Position numbers and translations under genes: made by a program
Notes under the pieces: model-generated
Database searches by the model: none
Told to the model about the DNA's origin: nothing
Seen by the model: the letters and a program-made list of their open reading frames with translations, nothing else
In this document: positions 20,569 to 30,601 of the stretch, one piece after another
Layout: each line of letters starts with the position of its first letter
Numbering within the stretch: the stretch's first letter is position 1
Assembly (NCBI GenBank): GCA_903885665.1
Contig: CAISJL010000183.1
Location: 1 to 64,000 of the forward strand
DNA length: 64,000 bases
From: an uncultured beta proteobacterium
GTDB lineage: Bacteria; Pseudomonadota; Gammaproteobacteria; Burkholderiales; SG8-41
Reading direction: 5' to 3'

Positions 20569-21549
20569 TTAGTCAATCTGTGCGCCAGAAGCTTTAACGA
20601 CTTTTGCCCACTTAGCTACTTCTAGGCGAAAGAAATGAGAAAACTGCTCTGGTGAGCTGCCTAATGGCTCTGCACCTAAGGCTAAAAATCGATCTCGAAT
20701 ATCTGGTAATTTAATAATCTTGACAATTTCATGATGCAATCGACTAATAATTGTCGTCGGTGTGCCTGTGGGTACAAACACACCAAACCAAGCGTTGGCG
20801 TCGTAGCCGGGGACTCCAGACTCAGCAATCGTAGGGATTTGATCTGCTACTGGGCTTCTTTTTTGAGTGGTTACAGCAATTGCGCGTAACTTTCCAGAGC
20901 GGGTCAGTGGCAGTGTGGTGACGATGTTGTCAAACATGAAAATAGTCTCACCGGACAATACTGCAGTCGCCGAAAATGAGGCACCCCGATATGGCACATG
21001 CACTAGCTTAATTTCAGCCATGCTACCAAACATCGCAGTGAATAAATGTGCACCTGAGCCATTACCAGCAGAACCGTAATTGAGTTGCGCTGGTTTTGAT
21101 TTTGCCATTTTAACAAATTCATAAACATTTTTTACAGGGAGGGAGGGATGGGTCACGAATAAAAAAGGCGTATCAGTAACTTGAGTCACCGTAGTTAAAT
21201 CTTTTAGCGCATCATAATTAAGCTTTTTGTAAAGTGTGGGGTTCACAGCAAGTGATACTGTGCCCAAAAATAAAGTATGTCCATCTTTAGGTGCGGTGGC
21301 AACAATTTCGGCACCGATATTACTGGCAGCACCTGCGCGATTATCGACCACTACAGCCTGCCCTAATGCGTCTGATAAATTCTGACTGATGGTTCGTGCA
21401 ACGACATCGGTCGCGCCACCAGGCGGGAACCCAACAACAAAACGCACTGACTTAGTTGGGTATGTTTGTGCGAAAACAGCAGGGCTTGTCAGCCACATCA
21501 TAGTGATTAGGCTAAAGAATAAACCGCTTCGTGAACTTTTGGTCAACAT
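20569..21549 (-). CDS. Bug/TctC family tripartite tricarboxylate transporter receptor (start trimmed from track 21582 to internal ATG)
   Basis: YPTKSVRFVVGFPPGGATDVVARTISQNLSDALGQAVVVDNRAGAASNIGAEIVATAPKDGHTLF; start at 21549 removes overlap with the upstream gene. Confidence 0.92.
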   Translation of the reverse strand: MLTKSSRSGLFFSLITMMWLTSPAVFAQTYPTKSVRFVVGFPPGGATDVVARTISQNLSDALGQAVVVDNRAGAASNIGAEIVATAPKDGHTLFLGTVSLAVNPTLYKKLNYDALKDLTTVTQVTDTPFLFVTHPSLPVKNVYEFVKMAKSKPAQLNYGSAGNGSGAHLFTAMFGSMAEIKLVHVPYRGASFSATAVLSGETIFMFDNIVTTLPLTRSGKLRAIAVTTQKRSPVADQIPTIAESGVPGYDANAWFGVFVPTGTPTTIISRLHHEIVKIIKLPDIRDRFLALGAEPLGSSPEQFSHFFRLEVAKWAKVVKASGAQID

Positions 21550-21550
21550 A

Positions 21551-23014
21551 TTAATGACCTCTTTTAATGTGTGCAGATGCATCTAATCCCGCAAGACGAC
21601 CAAACACTGCCCCTTTGAGGACCGATGTTGCACCTGTATAGTTACGATAGTAAGTACCGATAATCTCACCAGCAGCATATAAACCGGTTATTGCACTGCC
21701 ATGACTGTTAATCACCCGAGCACTTGAGTCCACTTTGAGGCCGCCAAAAGTAAAGACATTAGATGAAATAATCGGATAGGCATGGAATGGCGACTCCAAT
21801 AATGGGTGAGCCCAATTCGATTTGGGTGGAACTAGGTTCTGCGTTGCAAGACCATCCAAGCTTAGGGGTTGATCTGGCATATCAGACTGACAACACTGAT
21901 TGTAGTGAGCAACGGTTGTTGCTAGTGCTTTGACCGGGATATCGATTTTAGCAGCAAGCTCTTCAATAGTGGCGCCCACAATGGGTGCTTGATCTGTACG
22001 CAACCCTAGTCGATAGTTTGGGATGCGCATATGTCTGGCATCTAGGATTACATACGCCATACCTTGACTTTGTTGATAAATTTGGCGAGTCACACGTTCA
22101 TAATAAGCGTCAACAGTACCAGGTGCTTCATCAGTAAAGCGTTCCCCTTCTAAATTAACCAAAACGCCATACGGGAAAATAAACACAGAGGGTTCAGCAA
22201 TACCAGAACGGGGGTCAATTGGTTCGGCATGATAACTTCCGAAATCACCACTTGGTACAGCCCCTATATTCAAGGCCATTTGTATGCCTTCACCTCGATT
22301 AAAATATCCACCACGACATACAGGACGCAGATATACCGAACGAGGGCCAATGTAATGCGATAGCATTTCTGAGTTACCCTCAAAACCACCGCAAGCCAAG
22401 ACTACGGCATTACCCAAAAAGCGTTTTAATTGATGGGGTTTTTGAATCGCTTCTACGCCTACAACAGCACCTTGCTCATTTTGAATTAAGCGAGTTGCAG
22501 CGGTATCATAAACAAATTGAGCACCCATTTTCTCAGCTTTAGCTAACAGTGCTTCTATCAGCGCAAGCCCTCCCCCCACTGGTAATAATCGTGGTTGTGA
22601 CTTAGTTAAAAACTGTGTTGGCAAAAAATCAAAACGTACACCACATAATTTTAACCATTGCACTGTTGGGCCAGCACGCTCTGAAAAAGTTGCGATCAGA
22701 TCGGGATCGTTAAAGCTGAGCGCTTTAACAACAGCAGGCCAATGCTCTCGAGGTTCAGAGGTCATATGAACCAAAGATGGATCGATATAACCGCCAGCAT
22801 TTTCAGCCAAATGCGTTTCGAAATCATCAGTGACTTCAAATTCACTTTTCATCCGTAAATAAGCTTCGGTGTAACGTGTCTGTCCGCCCCGCTCATCTAT
22901 GGGTGCACGTTCAATGATCGTTACAGTTGCACCTTGCTCTAGAGCACTTACCGCAGCTGCAAGACCACCAATTCCACAACCGACAATAATTACATCACTG
23001 TTAATAGTAACCAA
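21551..23014 (-). CDS. FAD-dependent oxidoreductase (fumarate reductase/TcuA-like flavoprotein)
   Basis: 487 aa; DVIIVGCGIGGLAAAVSALEQGATVTIIERAP, VLACGGFEGNSEML, GLYAAGEIIGTYYRNYTGATSVLKGAVFGRLAG. Confidence 0.88.
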   Translation of the reverse strand: MVTINSDVIIVGCGIGGLAAAVSALEQGATVTIIERAPIDERGGQTRYTEAYLRMKSEFEVTDDFETHLAENAGGYIDPSLVHMTSEPREHWPAVVKALSFNDPDLIATFSERAGPTVQWLKLCGVRFDFLPTQFLTKSQPRLLPVGGGLALIEALLAKAEKMGAQFVYDTAATRLIQNEQGAVVGVEAIQKPHQLKRFLGNAVVLACGGFEGNSEMLSHYIGPRSVYLRPVCRGGYFNRGEGIQMALNIGAVPSGDFGSYHAEPIDPRSGIAEPSVFIFPYGVLVNLEGERFTDEAPGTVDAYYERVTRQIYQQSQGMAYVILDARHMRIPNYRLGLRTDQAPIVGATIEELAAKIDIPVKALATTVAHYNQCCQSDMPDQPLSLDGLATQNLVPPKSNWAHPLLESPFHAYPIISSNVFTFGGLKVDSSARVINSHGSAITGLYAAGEIIGTYYRNYTGATSVLKGAVFGRLAGLDASAHIKRGH

Positions 23015-23065
23015 ATTCCACTCCAGGAATAATCATAAAAACTAAAAAAATATGAACGATGTGCT

Positions 23066-23686
23066 TTATGCTGAGTCCGAGGTGTCAAAATCACTGCCCC
23101 CTAAATCCGAACTCAGGTCACTAAATTCAGTGGGTGAATCAATCTGATCAGACTGCATATCCATCGCATTAGTTGCCTGCGGATGAGGTGTACTTGCCGA
23201 GTCATTCGTATTGGGGTGATGCATGAGGTTGCTAATCCCTTGATATAGTAATGAACCAGCTACAACACCTGCAGCTGTTGTAGCAATGGACCCTAACATG
23301 CCAGATCCCCAAGCGCTATTCGCTGCCGCTGGAGCGGTTATCGGAGCTGCATTAGCCTGCGGTGCAGACGTTTGCATTCTTGCCGGATTAACCGAGTTTG
23401 GCGTAACGGCCTGCTTACCCCAGGTATTAGCACTATTTAAAAATGATTGAGAATTAGTCGCTTGCTGTTGATTGATTTGATTTTGCAAGGCATTAATTTG
23501 AGTTTGTGCGGCTTGCATCGCCACCTCTAGGCCCATAGCACGTTGCACGAGAAGATACACTGCGTCTGGTTGTTTTGCAGATGAATTACGTATTAACAGA
23601 TCAGCTTCCAAATCTTTATCTGCAACTTGAATACTGGCTAATTGACTCAGAAATTGAATTAATTGCTCACGCTCTTGAAGTGTCAT
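23066..23686 (-). CDS. DUF2076 family protein
   Basis: 206 aa; ERE(Q)LIQFLSQLASI...D..AD.LI, VYLLVQRAMGLEVAMQAAQTQINALQNQI, C-terminal acidic/Ser-rich tail. Confidence 0.75.
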   Translation of the reverse strand: MTLQEREQLIQFLSQLASIQVADKDLEADLLIRNSSAKQPDAVYLLVQRAMGLEVAMQAAQTQINALQNQINQQQATNSQSFLNSANTWGKQAVTPNSVNPARMQTSAPQANAAPITAPAAANSAWGSGMLGSIATTAAGVVAGSLLYQGISNLMHHPNTNDSASTPHPQATNAMDMQSDQIDSPTEFSDLSSDLGGSDFDTSDSA

Positions 23687-23738
23687 GGTTTACCTTTGTC
23701 ATTGGTTCAATTAAAAATAATCGTTTAAAAAACTACAG

Positions 23739-24227
23739 CTATAACTTGTGATTATTTTCTTTGGGAGGTGATTCTATTGTTAATAAACGATGTTGGTGGT
23801 GTTCTGAAAAACGTAAGGTATGCGTAGCTAATAATGTTTCAATTAAAAACATCACCAAAGCAATTGAAAAGCATAAAATGCCACCTAAGAAAAACCAAGC
23901 GACCATACCTTCATTGAAATTGGTCACTGTATTGTCTAAAAATAAGCAAACAACGGTCGCGCCAATCAGTAAGGCGCAAAAAACCAAAAATGCAATGGCT
24001 GTATTGACTACAAATCCTCTTAGACCCAGTCTTTTGAGCTCCCATCTTGCAGCATCTACATTTTCAACCCGACCCATTAATAACCGCTCATCAATCCAGC
24101 GTGCCCGATCAATGATGCGTGCGAGTCGTGTAGCAAGCGCTCCAATCATCGCAGCAACCGCGGTCAGCAGAAAAACAGGTGCTACAGCCGATTGAATTCC
24201 TTGAGCAATGATGTTTGAGTTGATCAT
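23739..24227 (-). CDS. DUF2721 family membrane protein
   Basis: 162 aa; IQSAVAPVFLLTAVAAMIGALATRLARIIDRARWIDERL plus hydrophobic segments. Confidence 0.78.
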   Translation of the reverse strand: MINSNIIAQGIQSAVAPVFLLTAVAAMIGALATRLARIIDRARWIDERLLMGRVENVDAARWELKRLGLRGFVVNTAIAFLVFCALLIGATVVCLFLDNTVTNFNEGMVAWFFLGGILCFSIALVMFLIETLLATHTLRFSEHHQHRLLTIESPPKENNHKL

Positions 24228-24234
24228 GGATTAG

Positions 24235-26352
24235 TTAATCAGATTTTAAAATAGCTAAAGCATCCACAGCTATAACTCCTGAACCTACAGCGCCGACAAT
24301 CACCGGATTAATATCAAGCTCTTTAAGGTGATCACGTAAGCTCCATGCTAACCGAGATACGCTAGCTAATAATTTTGCAAGCGCTTGAATATCTCTAGCG
24401 GATTGCCCTCTAAAAGGTTCAAAAATTTTAGCACTACGTAACTCTTTAATCATGGCTAACCCAGAATCCTCATTAAATGGTGCTAAGCGATAAGTCATAT
24501 CTTTGAGAATTTCTGTATGGATGCCACCTAAACCAAGCGCTACCACTGGGCCAAATACAGGATCGTTGATTACTCCAACAATAGTCTCTAAACCAGGACT
24601 AGACATTGGTGAGACTAAAAAACCACTGCATTTTTGATTTAATGATGCCTTAGTCATCAAATTAATCATTTCTAAACTAGCCTTGATTAATGCATTGGGG
24701 TCTTTTATATGTAATCGCACTCCCCCAATATCACTTTTATGTAAAATTTCAGAAGATAACAATTTTAAGGCAACCGGATAATGAAGACCCTCCACTTGAT
24801 CCAGAGTCAAAGGCGAAAACTCAAATATTTTATCGTCGGTGACGGGTATACTGAATTGCTGTAGGAGCAATTTGCTGGCATTTTCATTCAATGTGCCTTT
24901 GGCAAATGGCTGGTCCAGTTTAAAGTCTGGCATTTCTAAGGGCGGATTAGTTAGCGCTTTGTTTCTTGCTACAGCGTAATCGGTAAGCATGCGCATCGTT
25001 TTTGCAACTCGGCTCACAGATCGCAACACTGGTATTTGAGCCTCTTCCAAAATTTGAAACATTTCCGGTGCATCTTCATATTCAACCGATGAGAAGACTA
25101 GCACTGTTTTTTTGTGCTTCTTACTAGCGGCAGCTAACGAGAGCGCGCCAATCTTTCCGGTTTTCCCAGTAACAGTTGCGAATAACAATCCAAGGTGATG
25201 AATGCCAGAATCAGATAGCACTGCATCAACAGAGCTTTCAAAGCGTTGCTGATTTTTTTCACTTATAAACCCAGCAGCATAATCAATTGGGTTATCTAAA
25301 GAGGCTACACTTGGAAGGTTTTCTTTAAGAGTTGCTAGCGTCTCAGTTTGTAGAGGCGCTATATGTATGCCGCACGCATCAGCCGCATCGGCAAACACTA
25401 CGGCCGAACCACCAGACCCCCCCATGATAGCGGCGTTAAAACCAAGACCAGGTGGCTGTGATAATACAGCCTTCACATAATCAGCAGCCTCTTCCATATC
25501 ACCCACTTCGATGACACCAACTTCACGAAATGCCGCCTTAAAAATATCATAACTGCCCGCCATATTAGCTGTATGTGATGCAGCAGCACGCATACCTTGC
25601 TGCGTATTACCGGCCTTCCAAATGACCAGCGGTTTTCCAGCGATTAATGCCCTGCGCGCAGCTTTTAAAAATTCTCGGCCATGACTTAAGCCTTCGATGT
25701 AGGCTAATATGACTTTTGTTTCTGGATCATCAACAAACGCATTGATGAGCTCAGGGGTTGAAATGTCAGCCTCATTACCACTGGCTACAACATAACGAAA
25801 ACCAATGCCAGCAGCAGCGCAGCGAATAACCAAGCTATTACCAAACCCACCACTTTGAATCACAGCAGATACTGCGCCCGGTTTTAAAAATGGTGCCTTT
25901 GTGATACTGCCAAAACCAACAAAAGCTTGTTGTTGAACATTAACCAGTCCTAGGCAATTCGGTCCGATCAAACGCACATGATGATCACGTGCAGACTTGA
26001 GCATTGCTCGCTCCAGATTTAAACCTTCCTCACCATTCTCACGAAAGCCGCCACCTAAGACTACAGCGAATCGTATGCCCTGTTGACCACAATCTGCGAC
26101 CACTTGAGGTACTTGCGCAGCAGGTAATGCAATTACTGCAACATCACTGGGCTTTGGCAAGTCTTTTACCGAGGCATAACAAGGTAAACCAACTAACTCC
26201 TTATACTTTGGATTTATTGGGTATATATCACCTTGATATTTTCGTTCAGTTAATGCCTGCAATGTTTGACCACCTGGCCGTCCAAAGTCGGCGCTAGCAC
26301 CGATAATCGCAATGCTTTTAGGGTTAAATAATGGTGAGAAATTATTATTCAT
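24235..26352 (-). CDS. Acetate--CoA ligase family protein (NDP-forming acyl-CoA synthetase)
   Basis: 705 aa; PKSIAIIGASADFGRPGGQTLQAL...YPINPKYKELVGLPCY, LIGPNCLGLVN, AASHTANMAGSYDIFKAAFREVG, ATP-grasp C-term. Confidence 0.92.
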   Translation of the reverse strand: MNNNFSPLFNPKSIAIIGASADFGRPGGQTLQALTERKYQGDIYPINPKYKELVGLPCYASVKDLPKPSDVAVIALPAAQVPQVVADCGQQGIRFAVVLGGGFRENGEEGLNLERAMLKSARDHHVRLIGPNCLGLVNVQQQAFVGFGSITKAPFLKPGAVSAVIQSGGFGNSLVIRCAAAGIGFRYVVASGNEADISTPELINAFVDDPETKVILAYIEGLSHGREFLKAARRALIAGKPLVIWKAGNTQQGMRAAASHTANMAGSYDIFKAAFREVGVIEVGDMEEAADYVKAVLSQPPGLGFNAAIMGGSGGSAVVFADAADACGIHIAPLQTETLATLKENLPSVASLDNPIDYAAGFISEKNQQRFESSVDAVLSDSGIHHLGLLFATVTGKTGKIGALSLAAASKKHKKTVLVFSSVEYEDAPEMFQILEEAQIPVLRSVSRVAKTMRMLTDYAVARNKALTNPPLEMPDFKLDQPFAKGTLNENASKLLLQQFSIPVTDDKIFEFSPLTLDQVEGLHYPVALKLLSSEILHKSDIGGVRLHIKDPNALIKASLEMINLMTKASLNQKCSGFLVSPMSSPGLETIVGVINDPVFGPVVALGLGGIHTEILKDMTYRLAPFNEDSGLAMIKELRSAKIFEPFRGQSARDIQALAKLLASVSRLAWSLRDHLKELDINPVIVGAVGSGVIAVDALAILKSD

Positions 26353-26420
26353 AATAGATATTCATTAAATGTTAACTGGCAGCAAGTATGATTGATGCGC
26401 TTCATGAGTCAATAAATCAA

Positions 26421-28583
26421 TCATTTATTGTTTCTAACAATGAGCGCATCAACAACTGTTGCACCTGATGAATGCCCATGAACCATTAAAGGATTGACAT
26501 CAAGCTCGGCAATTTGATCTTTAAAGTCATGTGCAAACCATGAAAGTCTGATAATGGCATTCACAACAGCATCACGATCTCGTGGTGCCATTCCTCTAAC
26601 ACCATCAAGCATTTTAATCGCTTTTAATTCATCCAGCATGTCGTTAGCTTGCGTCTCAGATACTGGCGCAACTCTATAGGCGATATCTTTAAACACTTCA
26701 ACAAAGATTCCGCCTAAACCAACTGCAATAATAGGACCAAATACGGGGTCTTTAATCACACCCAACATCATTTCAAGACCCTTTTCAGCCATCTCTTGCA
26801 CCAACACGCCATTAATATTTGCGTGAGGCGCATATCGGATAGCTGAGGACATTACATCTCTAAAACCAGTTCCCACCGAATCAGCATCTGACAAATTAAG
26901 ACGTATAGCATCAGCCTCAGTCTTATGTAAAATATCTGGGGAATCAATTTTTAGTGCCACTTTAGTTGCAAACTGCTGGGCGATTGACACCGCTTGTTCT
27001 TCATCTTTGGCCAAAGCTTCGCGTGTTATTGTTAAGCCGTAACAAGCCAAAATATCTTTTGCTTCACGCTCAGTTATCTTGACGTCACAAAGGGCTAATT
27101 TATGAACAGCGAGTTTATGGTCAATTTCATCTGGTCGTGTTGTATTGAAACGTCCATTTTTACGATGATCTAGAAATCTCCCATAGTCTGCAGCAGATCG
27201 AATAGCACGCACACACGGTGTTGCATCTCTAAAAACTGGAATACCAGCGCGGACTAGATCTTTAGGAGTGAATGTTGGATCGTCATTACATCCGCCAACC
27301 CAAAGCATTGCAGCTGGCTTGCTAAATTGCTGAACGAGCGCAGCGCCTTGCTCTAAATCTTTTTTAGAGATTGATGCGAAGATCGGGATCATGACATCTA
27401 TACTAGGATCTTCAATGATGGTTGTGAGTGCAGAACGATATAAGTGCTGATTGCCAGTAGCCAGAGAGGTCATATCCGTTGGGTTTGAAACCTTACCGTA
27501 TCCTGGTAGTAATTTAGCTAACTCAGATTGAGTATGCTCTGAAAAATCAGGCCACGTGAGTCCAGCAGTGGCTCCAGCATCAGCAACTTGTACTATATTC
27601 CCGCCAGTGGGAGCGACTGAAGCGGCACCTCTTCCTTTGGGTAAGCGTTTATTTCTTAAAAATACTGCGGCTTCATAAAGCTCATTACATTCATGCACCC
27701 TTATCATCCCATATTGACGAAATACCGCATCGTAAATATCGTTATCACCAACAATGGCACCTGTATGTGAAGCAGCTGCACGACTACCCGCTTCAGTTCG
27801 ACCAAATTTCAAGACGACAATTGGCTTTTCTAAATTAGCAGCTTCTTCTGCAACTAACCTTAATTTTTCACCATCTTTGATAGTTTCAGCGGCTAATAGG
27901 ATCACCTTGGTAGACTCAGAATGAACCATGAAGCGTACAAAATCTAAGGCATCTAGGTCGGCCTCATTTCCACAACTGGCCTCATAACTAATGCCAAGAC
28001 CAATTTCTTGGGCTCGCCACATCACATTAATTTGGCCAAGTCCACCACTGTGACAAACAATACCGACATCACCAGCAGGCGCACGTTTACCCATAATCGC
28101 GGCCGTGGAAGTCATTGCGAAAGCATCTACAAAATTAACGATCCCATTACAATTCGGCCCCATTAACCGCATACCGGAGGCACGCGCAAAATCAATTAAA
28201 CGTTGCTGACGTTCACGACCTTCAAGGGTTCCAGTCTCTGAAAATCCACCGCTAAACACTGTGGCATATTTGACTCCGATAGAAGCACAATCAGCTAATA
28301 CATCAAAAACACGCTCAGTCGAGACGATAATTCCAACGTGATCAGGAGTCTCTGGCAAATCTTTAATGTTGGGGTAACATTTCATGCCATGGATTTCACC
28401 CAAGCGTGGATTGATTGGATATATCTTTCCCGAATACCCAAAATTAGTCATTTGTCTGAATACACGACCTCCAAACGATGTTGTGCTGTCTGTTGCACCA
28501 ACTAATGCAGTAGATCGCGGTGACATCATTAGAGAGATATCACTATTAGGGAGTGTATTTTGTGTTGTGTGTATAGAAGTCAT
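26421..28583 (-). CDS. Acetate--CoA ligase family protein (NDP-forming acyl-CoA synthetase)
   Basis: 720 aa; PRSTALVGATDSTTSFGGRVF...YPINPRLGEIHGMKCYPNI, MGPNCNGIVN, AASHTGAIVGDNDIYDAVFRQYG, VALKIDSPDILHKTEADAIRLN. Confidence 0.92.
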   Translation of the reverse strand: MTSIHTTQNTLPNSDISLMMSPRSTALVGATDSTTSFGGRVFRQMTNFGYSGKIYPINPRLGEIHGMKCYPNIKDLPETPDHVGIIVSTERVFDVLADCASIGVKYATVFSGGFSETGTLEGRERQQRLIDFARASGMRLMGPNCNGIVNFVDAFAMTSTAAIMGKRAPAGDVGIVCHSGGLGQINVMWRAQEIGLGISYEASCGNEADLDALDFVRFMVHSESTKVILLAAETIKDGEKLRLVAEEAANLEKPIVVLKFGRTEAGSRAAASHTGAIVGDNDIYDAVFRQYGMIRVHECNELYEAAVFLRNKRLPKGRGAASVAPTGGNIVQVADAGATAGLTWPDFSEHTQSELAKLLPGYGKVSNPTDMTSLATGNQHLYRSALTTIIEDPSIDVMIPIFASISKKDLEQGAALVQQFSKPAAMLWVGGCNDDPTFTPKDLVRAGIPVFRDATPCVRAIRSAADYGRFLDHRKNGRFNTTRPDEIDHKLAVHKLALCDVKITEREAKDILACYGLTITREALAKDEEQAVSIAQQFATKVALKIDSPDILHKTEADAIRLNLSDADSVGTGFRDVMSSAIRYAPHANINGVLVQEMAEKGLEMMLGVIKDPVFGPIIAVGLGGIFVEVFKDIAYRVAPVSETQANDMLDELKAIKMLDGVRGMAPRDRDAVVNAIIRLSWFAHDFKDQIAELDVNPLMVHGHSSGATVVDALIVRNNK

Positions 28584-28630
28584 TCGCTTAGATGTATTTT
28601 TAAATATGGATTAAAGAAGAAGCTTAAAAA

Positions 28631-29071
28631 TTATTTTCTGGTGCCGCTGATTTTTAGGTCTTTGGCCAAACCACTTGCAGTACCGACCATGGTTTTAACA
28701 CCATCTTGATTTTGACACCAGCACTCAACGGTGATCCGAACTTGGTCACCTTCGATTTCTTTATGTGTGACAACAGCATGTGCAGTTAATACGTCACCCG
28801 CTAACACAGGCTTGATAAAAGCCGCGGACAATTTGCCACCTTTGACAAAACCTTCGCCTAAGAACTGAACCATGATTTGAGATATATAAGCCGTCGACAT
28901 CAACGCTTGCGCCAAAGGGGCGGCAAAGCCTTTTTTCTTAGCCCATTCAACATCCGTATGAATGGAATGGGGTCTTACACCAGAATAACAATCGATTTGG
29001 CGTTGAGAGATCGCTTTAGTGGTGATTGGTAATGTTTCACCGATTTGAATAGCGTCAGCTGTTTTTTGCAT
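28631..29071 (-). CDS. MaoC-like hydratase (start trimmed from track 29119 to the ATG preceded by AGGAG)
   Basis: QRQIDCYSGVRPHSIHTDVEWAKKKGFAAPLAQALMSTAYIS hotdog hydratase motif; SD AGGAG before ATG at 29071. Confidence 0.8.
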   Translation of the reverse strand: MQKTADAIQIGETLPITTKAISQRQIDCYSGVRPHSIHTDVEWAKKKGFAAPLAQALMSTAYISQIMVQFLGEGFVKGGKLSAAFIKPVLAGDVLTAHAVVTHKEIEGDQVRITVECWCQNQDGVKTMVGTASGLAKDLKISGTRK

Positions 29072-29510
29072 CTTGATGCACTCCTGATTTTGGAAATAAC
29101 ATTTGCGTAAACTGTCCACGGGTCAGAACGGTATTGGTTGACTCTTCAATGGTCTCGAATTGTGTCACCATGTAATGACGACCACGACGCTCATACTTGT
29201 CGATCACTTTGCCGTGACTACGCACTCTCATACCGGGTCGTGTGGGCTCTAAAAATTCAAATTGAATTTTGGCATGTAAACCAGCAGAAATCATGTATTT
29301 GCAATGGCGCATAAATAATGCCTGATTACCCAGAAGAACTGGATGCGTTATCTTCCCCCCAAAAGGGGACTCTTCAAAATACCAAGGATTGTAATCATCA
29401 ACTGCAAAAGCAAAGGTTGCTACATCCTCAGGTTTGATCAAAAAGTCGTCAGACATAAATGTCTCGCCAACCTCTACAACTTCATAAGATAGTTCCTTAA
29501 ATTCAACCAT
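29055..29510 (-). CDS. MaoC-like/FAS1-like dehydratase domain protein
   Basis: 151 aa; DDFLIKPEDVATFAFAVDDYNPWYFEESPFGGKITHPVLLGNQA. Confidence 0.78.
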   Translation of the reverse strand: MVEFKELSYEVVEVGETFMSDDFLIKPEDVATFAFAVDDYNPWYFEESPFGGKITHPVLLGNQALFMRHCKYMISAGLHAKIQFEFLEPTRPGMRVRSHGKVIDKYERRGRHYMVTQFETIEESTNTVLTRGQFTQMLFPKSGVHQDAKNS

Positions 29511-29595
29511 ACGCTAACTCCTTGTTTTAATACAACTGCATTCAACGATATTAACCTACTCAATTAACACATACTGATTGTAAATATATGAATAA

Positions 29596-30594
29596 CTATT
29601 CTACTTTTAGACCGGTAGATTTTATAACTCTTGTCCACTTAGCTAAATCACTCTTGACCAATGTTGCAAGCTCTGCCGGACTGCTCACGTCAACATCTAA
29701 CCCCTGCTCAACCAGAATCCCTTTTGATTCTGGCGTATGCATTGCCTTTTTAACCAATTCGTTTAATTTTGCAATGATTTGTGGGGGAGTTGATGCTGGT
29801 GCAAATAATGCATTCCAAGCAGTGACTTCATAGCCTGGCAAGGTGACTTCAGAAATTGTTGGGACATTAGGCAAAACGCTGGATCGCTTAGCACCGGTAA
29901 CCCCTAGGGCAATGAGTCTTCCCGATTTGACATGGGGCACTACTGTTGTGCTGCCGAAATGTAATGCAACTTGGCCACCTAATAAATCTGGCATGACTTG
30001 GCCAGTACCTTTGTAGGGAATATGCACCATACGAGTTTTTGCCATCGCATTAAACAATTCAGCCGCCATATGAGTACCACTACCCACTCCTACCGACGCA
30101 TAGTTGATTTGACCAGGCTTTGCTTTGGCTAAAGCGATGAGTTGCTCAATTGATCTAACAGGGAGTGATGCATGACTGACCAAAAAAAACATATAAGAAG
30201 AAACTTTAGATATACTGTCGAAATCTCGAACAGGATCATATGCAATTTTGGTTTGCAGGACCGGATTCACCGTAATGCTACTTTGCACAATTAATAGCGT
30301 GTATCCATCTGCTTGAGATTTTGCAACATATTCCACGCCAATATTGCCGCCTGCACCAGGTTTATTTTCAACTATAACTTGTTGACCAAGCTCAGCTGCC
30401 ATGTATTTAGATAAAATTCTGGCAACCAGATCTAATGAACCACCAGGACTAAATGGATTAATAATGCGTACTGTTTTTAGCGGATAAGTCTGCGCATTTG
30501 CAACGGTGCTAAAGAAACATGCAGCGAGAAACATTCTAAAAGAATATTTCTTGGCACGTCTTAATTTGTCAGACAGAGTCACGGCGGCAAACAA
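29596..30594 (-). CDS. Bug/TctC family tripartite tricarboxylate transporter receptor
   Basis: YPLKTVRIINPFSPGGSLDLVARILSKYMAAELGQQVIVENKPGAGGNIGVEYVAKSQADGYTLL. Confidence 0.94.
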   Translation of the reverse strand: MFAAVTLSDKLRRAKKYSFRMFLAACFFSTVANAQTYPLKTVRIINPFSPGGSLDLVARILSKYMAAELGQQVIVENKPGAGGNIGVEYVAKSQADGYTLLIVQSSITVNPVLQTKIAYDPVRDFDSISKVSSYMFFLVSHASLPVRSIEQLIALAKAKPGQINYASVGVGSGTHMAAELFNAMAKTRMVHIPYKGTGQVMPDLLGGQVALHFGSTTVVPHVKSGRLIALGVTGAKRSSVLPNVPTISEVTLPGYEVTAWNALFAPASTPPQIIAKLNELVKKAMHTPESKGILVEQGLDVDVSSPAELATLVKSDLAKWTRVIKSTGLKVE

Positions 30595-30601
30595 TCCAGC
30601 A

